39,812 nt of DNA, taken from NCBI GenBank assembly GCA_963974055.1, contig CAXBCP010000039.1, positions 1 to 39,812 of the forward strand, written 5' to 3'. The notes under the pieces were generated by a model. It saw only the letters and a program-made list of their open reading frames with translations, did not search any database and was not told where the DNA came from. The position numbers and the translations under genes were made by a program. Shown piece after piece: positions 39,583-39,812 of this stretch (position 1 is its first letter; each line of letters starts with the position of its first letter). The DNA is from CAXBCP01 sp963974055. GTDB taxonomy: Bacteria > Pseudomonadota > Alphaproteobacteria > MPNO01 > UBA830.

Positions 39583-39731
39583 CGGGGATCTCCTGTGGTG
39601 AGGCGGGAAGGGTGTATATCTGCCGGTGTGACTGCCGGCAATTTTATACGATAGCGCAGCCCGTGCGCGCTGGACAGGGCGGGCGATATTGCCTATAAGC
39701 TGCGTTCGCTATTTTAGTAAAATCGCGAAAC

Positions 39732-39807
39732 GCCCAGGTAGCTCAGCTGGTAGAGCATCGCACTGAAAATGCGGGTGTCGGTGGTTCGAGTCCGCCCCTG
39801 GGCACCA
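39732..39807 (+). tRNA. tRNA-Phe (anticodon GAA)
   Basis: A 76-base cloverleaf: acceptor GCCCAGG with CCTGGGC, D arm GCTC...GAGC, anticodon stem CGCAC/ATGCG region with loop CTGAAAA (anticodon GAA), T-loop TTCGAGT, discriminator A and encoded CCA. A T-run begins directly after and continues past the window edge as a likely terminator. Confidence 0.97.
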
Positions 39808-39812
39808 TTTTT

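Noticed and set aside
39621..39646. Hairpin TGCCGG...CCGGCA followed by ATTTTAT upstream of the RidA gene
   Set aside because: The stem is only six bp, and its position before a - strand gene makes a terminator role doubtful.
1..39812. CRISPR arrays, IS elements, rRNA genes
   Set aside because: I saw no regularly spaced repeats of CRISPR size, no transposase and no rRNA sequence.

Overview
The window is a GC-rich bacterial chromosome segment that splits into two parts. Positions 1 to about 31,135 hold most of a siphovirus-type prophage. Positions about 31,136 to 39,812 are ordinary host chromosome. The host block reads tRNA-Thr, murA, a DUF2948 gene, hisG (short form), hisD, a UPF0262 gene, a low-molecular-weight phosphatase, infA, maf, rng, yacG, a RidA gene, then tRNA-Phe. 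This gene order and the UPF0262 and DUF2948 families point to an alphaproteobacterium, probably of the Rhodospirillales type. That assignment is inference from recalled gene order, with no database check.

The prophage is almost entirely on the + strand, and its genes are packed with ATGA, GTGA or TTGA overlaps. From left to right it has these parts. (1) A HigBA-like toxin-antitoxin pair on the - strand, divergent from a DUF3102/MT-A70 adenine methyltransferase. (2) A primase-helicase, followed by a dense cluster of GTTAC repeats that may be the replication origin. (3) A phage-borne NusG-family protein and an HNH endonuclease. (4) An HK97-type head module: TerS, TerL, portal, protease, capsid and a small decoration-like protein, closed by a strong terminator. 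(5) A neck and tail module: connector, adaptor, gp10-like protein, DUF3168 protein, two related tail-tube-like proteins, tail chaperones G and GT joined by a -1 frameshift at GGGAAAC, a tape measure, four tail-tip proteins and two fibre-like proteins. (6) A lysis-like cassette with holin-like proteins and a lipoprotein but no recognisable endolysin. (7) Accessory genes: two small - strand genes, a Dam-like methylase and a low-GC DUF4145 gene.

The right end of the prophage abuts the 3' end of tRNA-Thr. It carries three copies of a 13-bp repeat and three TGCAA units at exact 10-bp period, which look like an attachment-site region. Integrase, repressor and endolysin genes are not visible and may lie left of position 1.

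The most unusual signal is a perfect 15-bp palindrome, GCGAAC-G[C/G]C-GTTCGC. It occurs six times, all within the prophage and all within about 105 bp of a gene's 5' end. It may be a dispersed operator system comparable to phage stoperators. Other points of interest are the GTTAC iteron-like cluster, a DUF4145 gene bracketed by near-duplicate terminators, a peripheral-subunit-binding-like domain in a head gene, and a secreted-protein moron with its own promoter inside the tail-fibre region.
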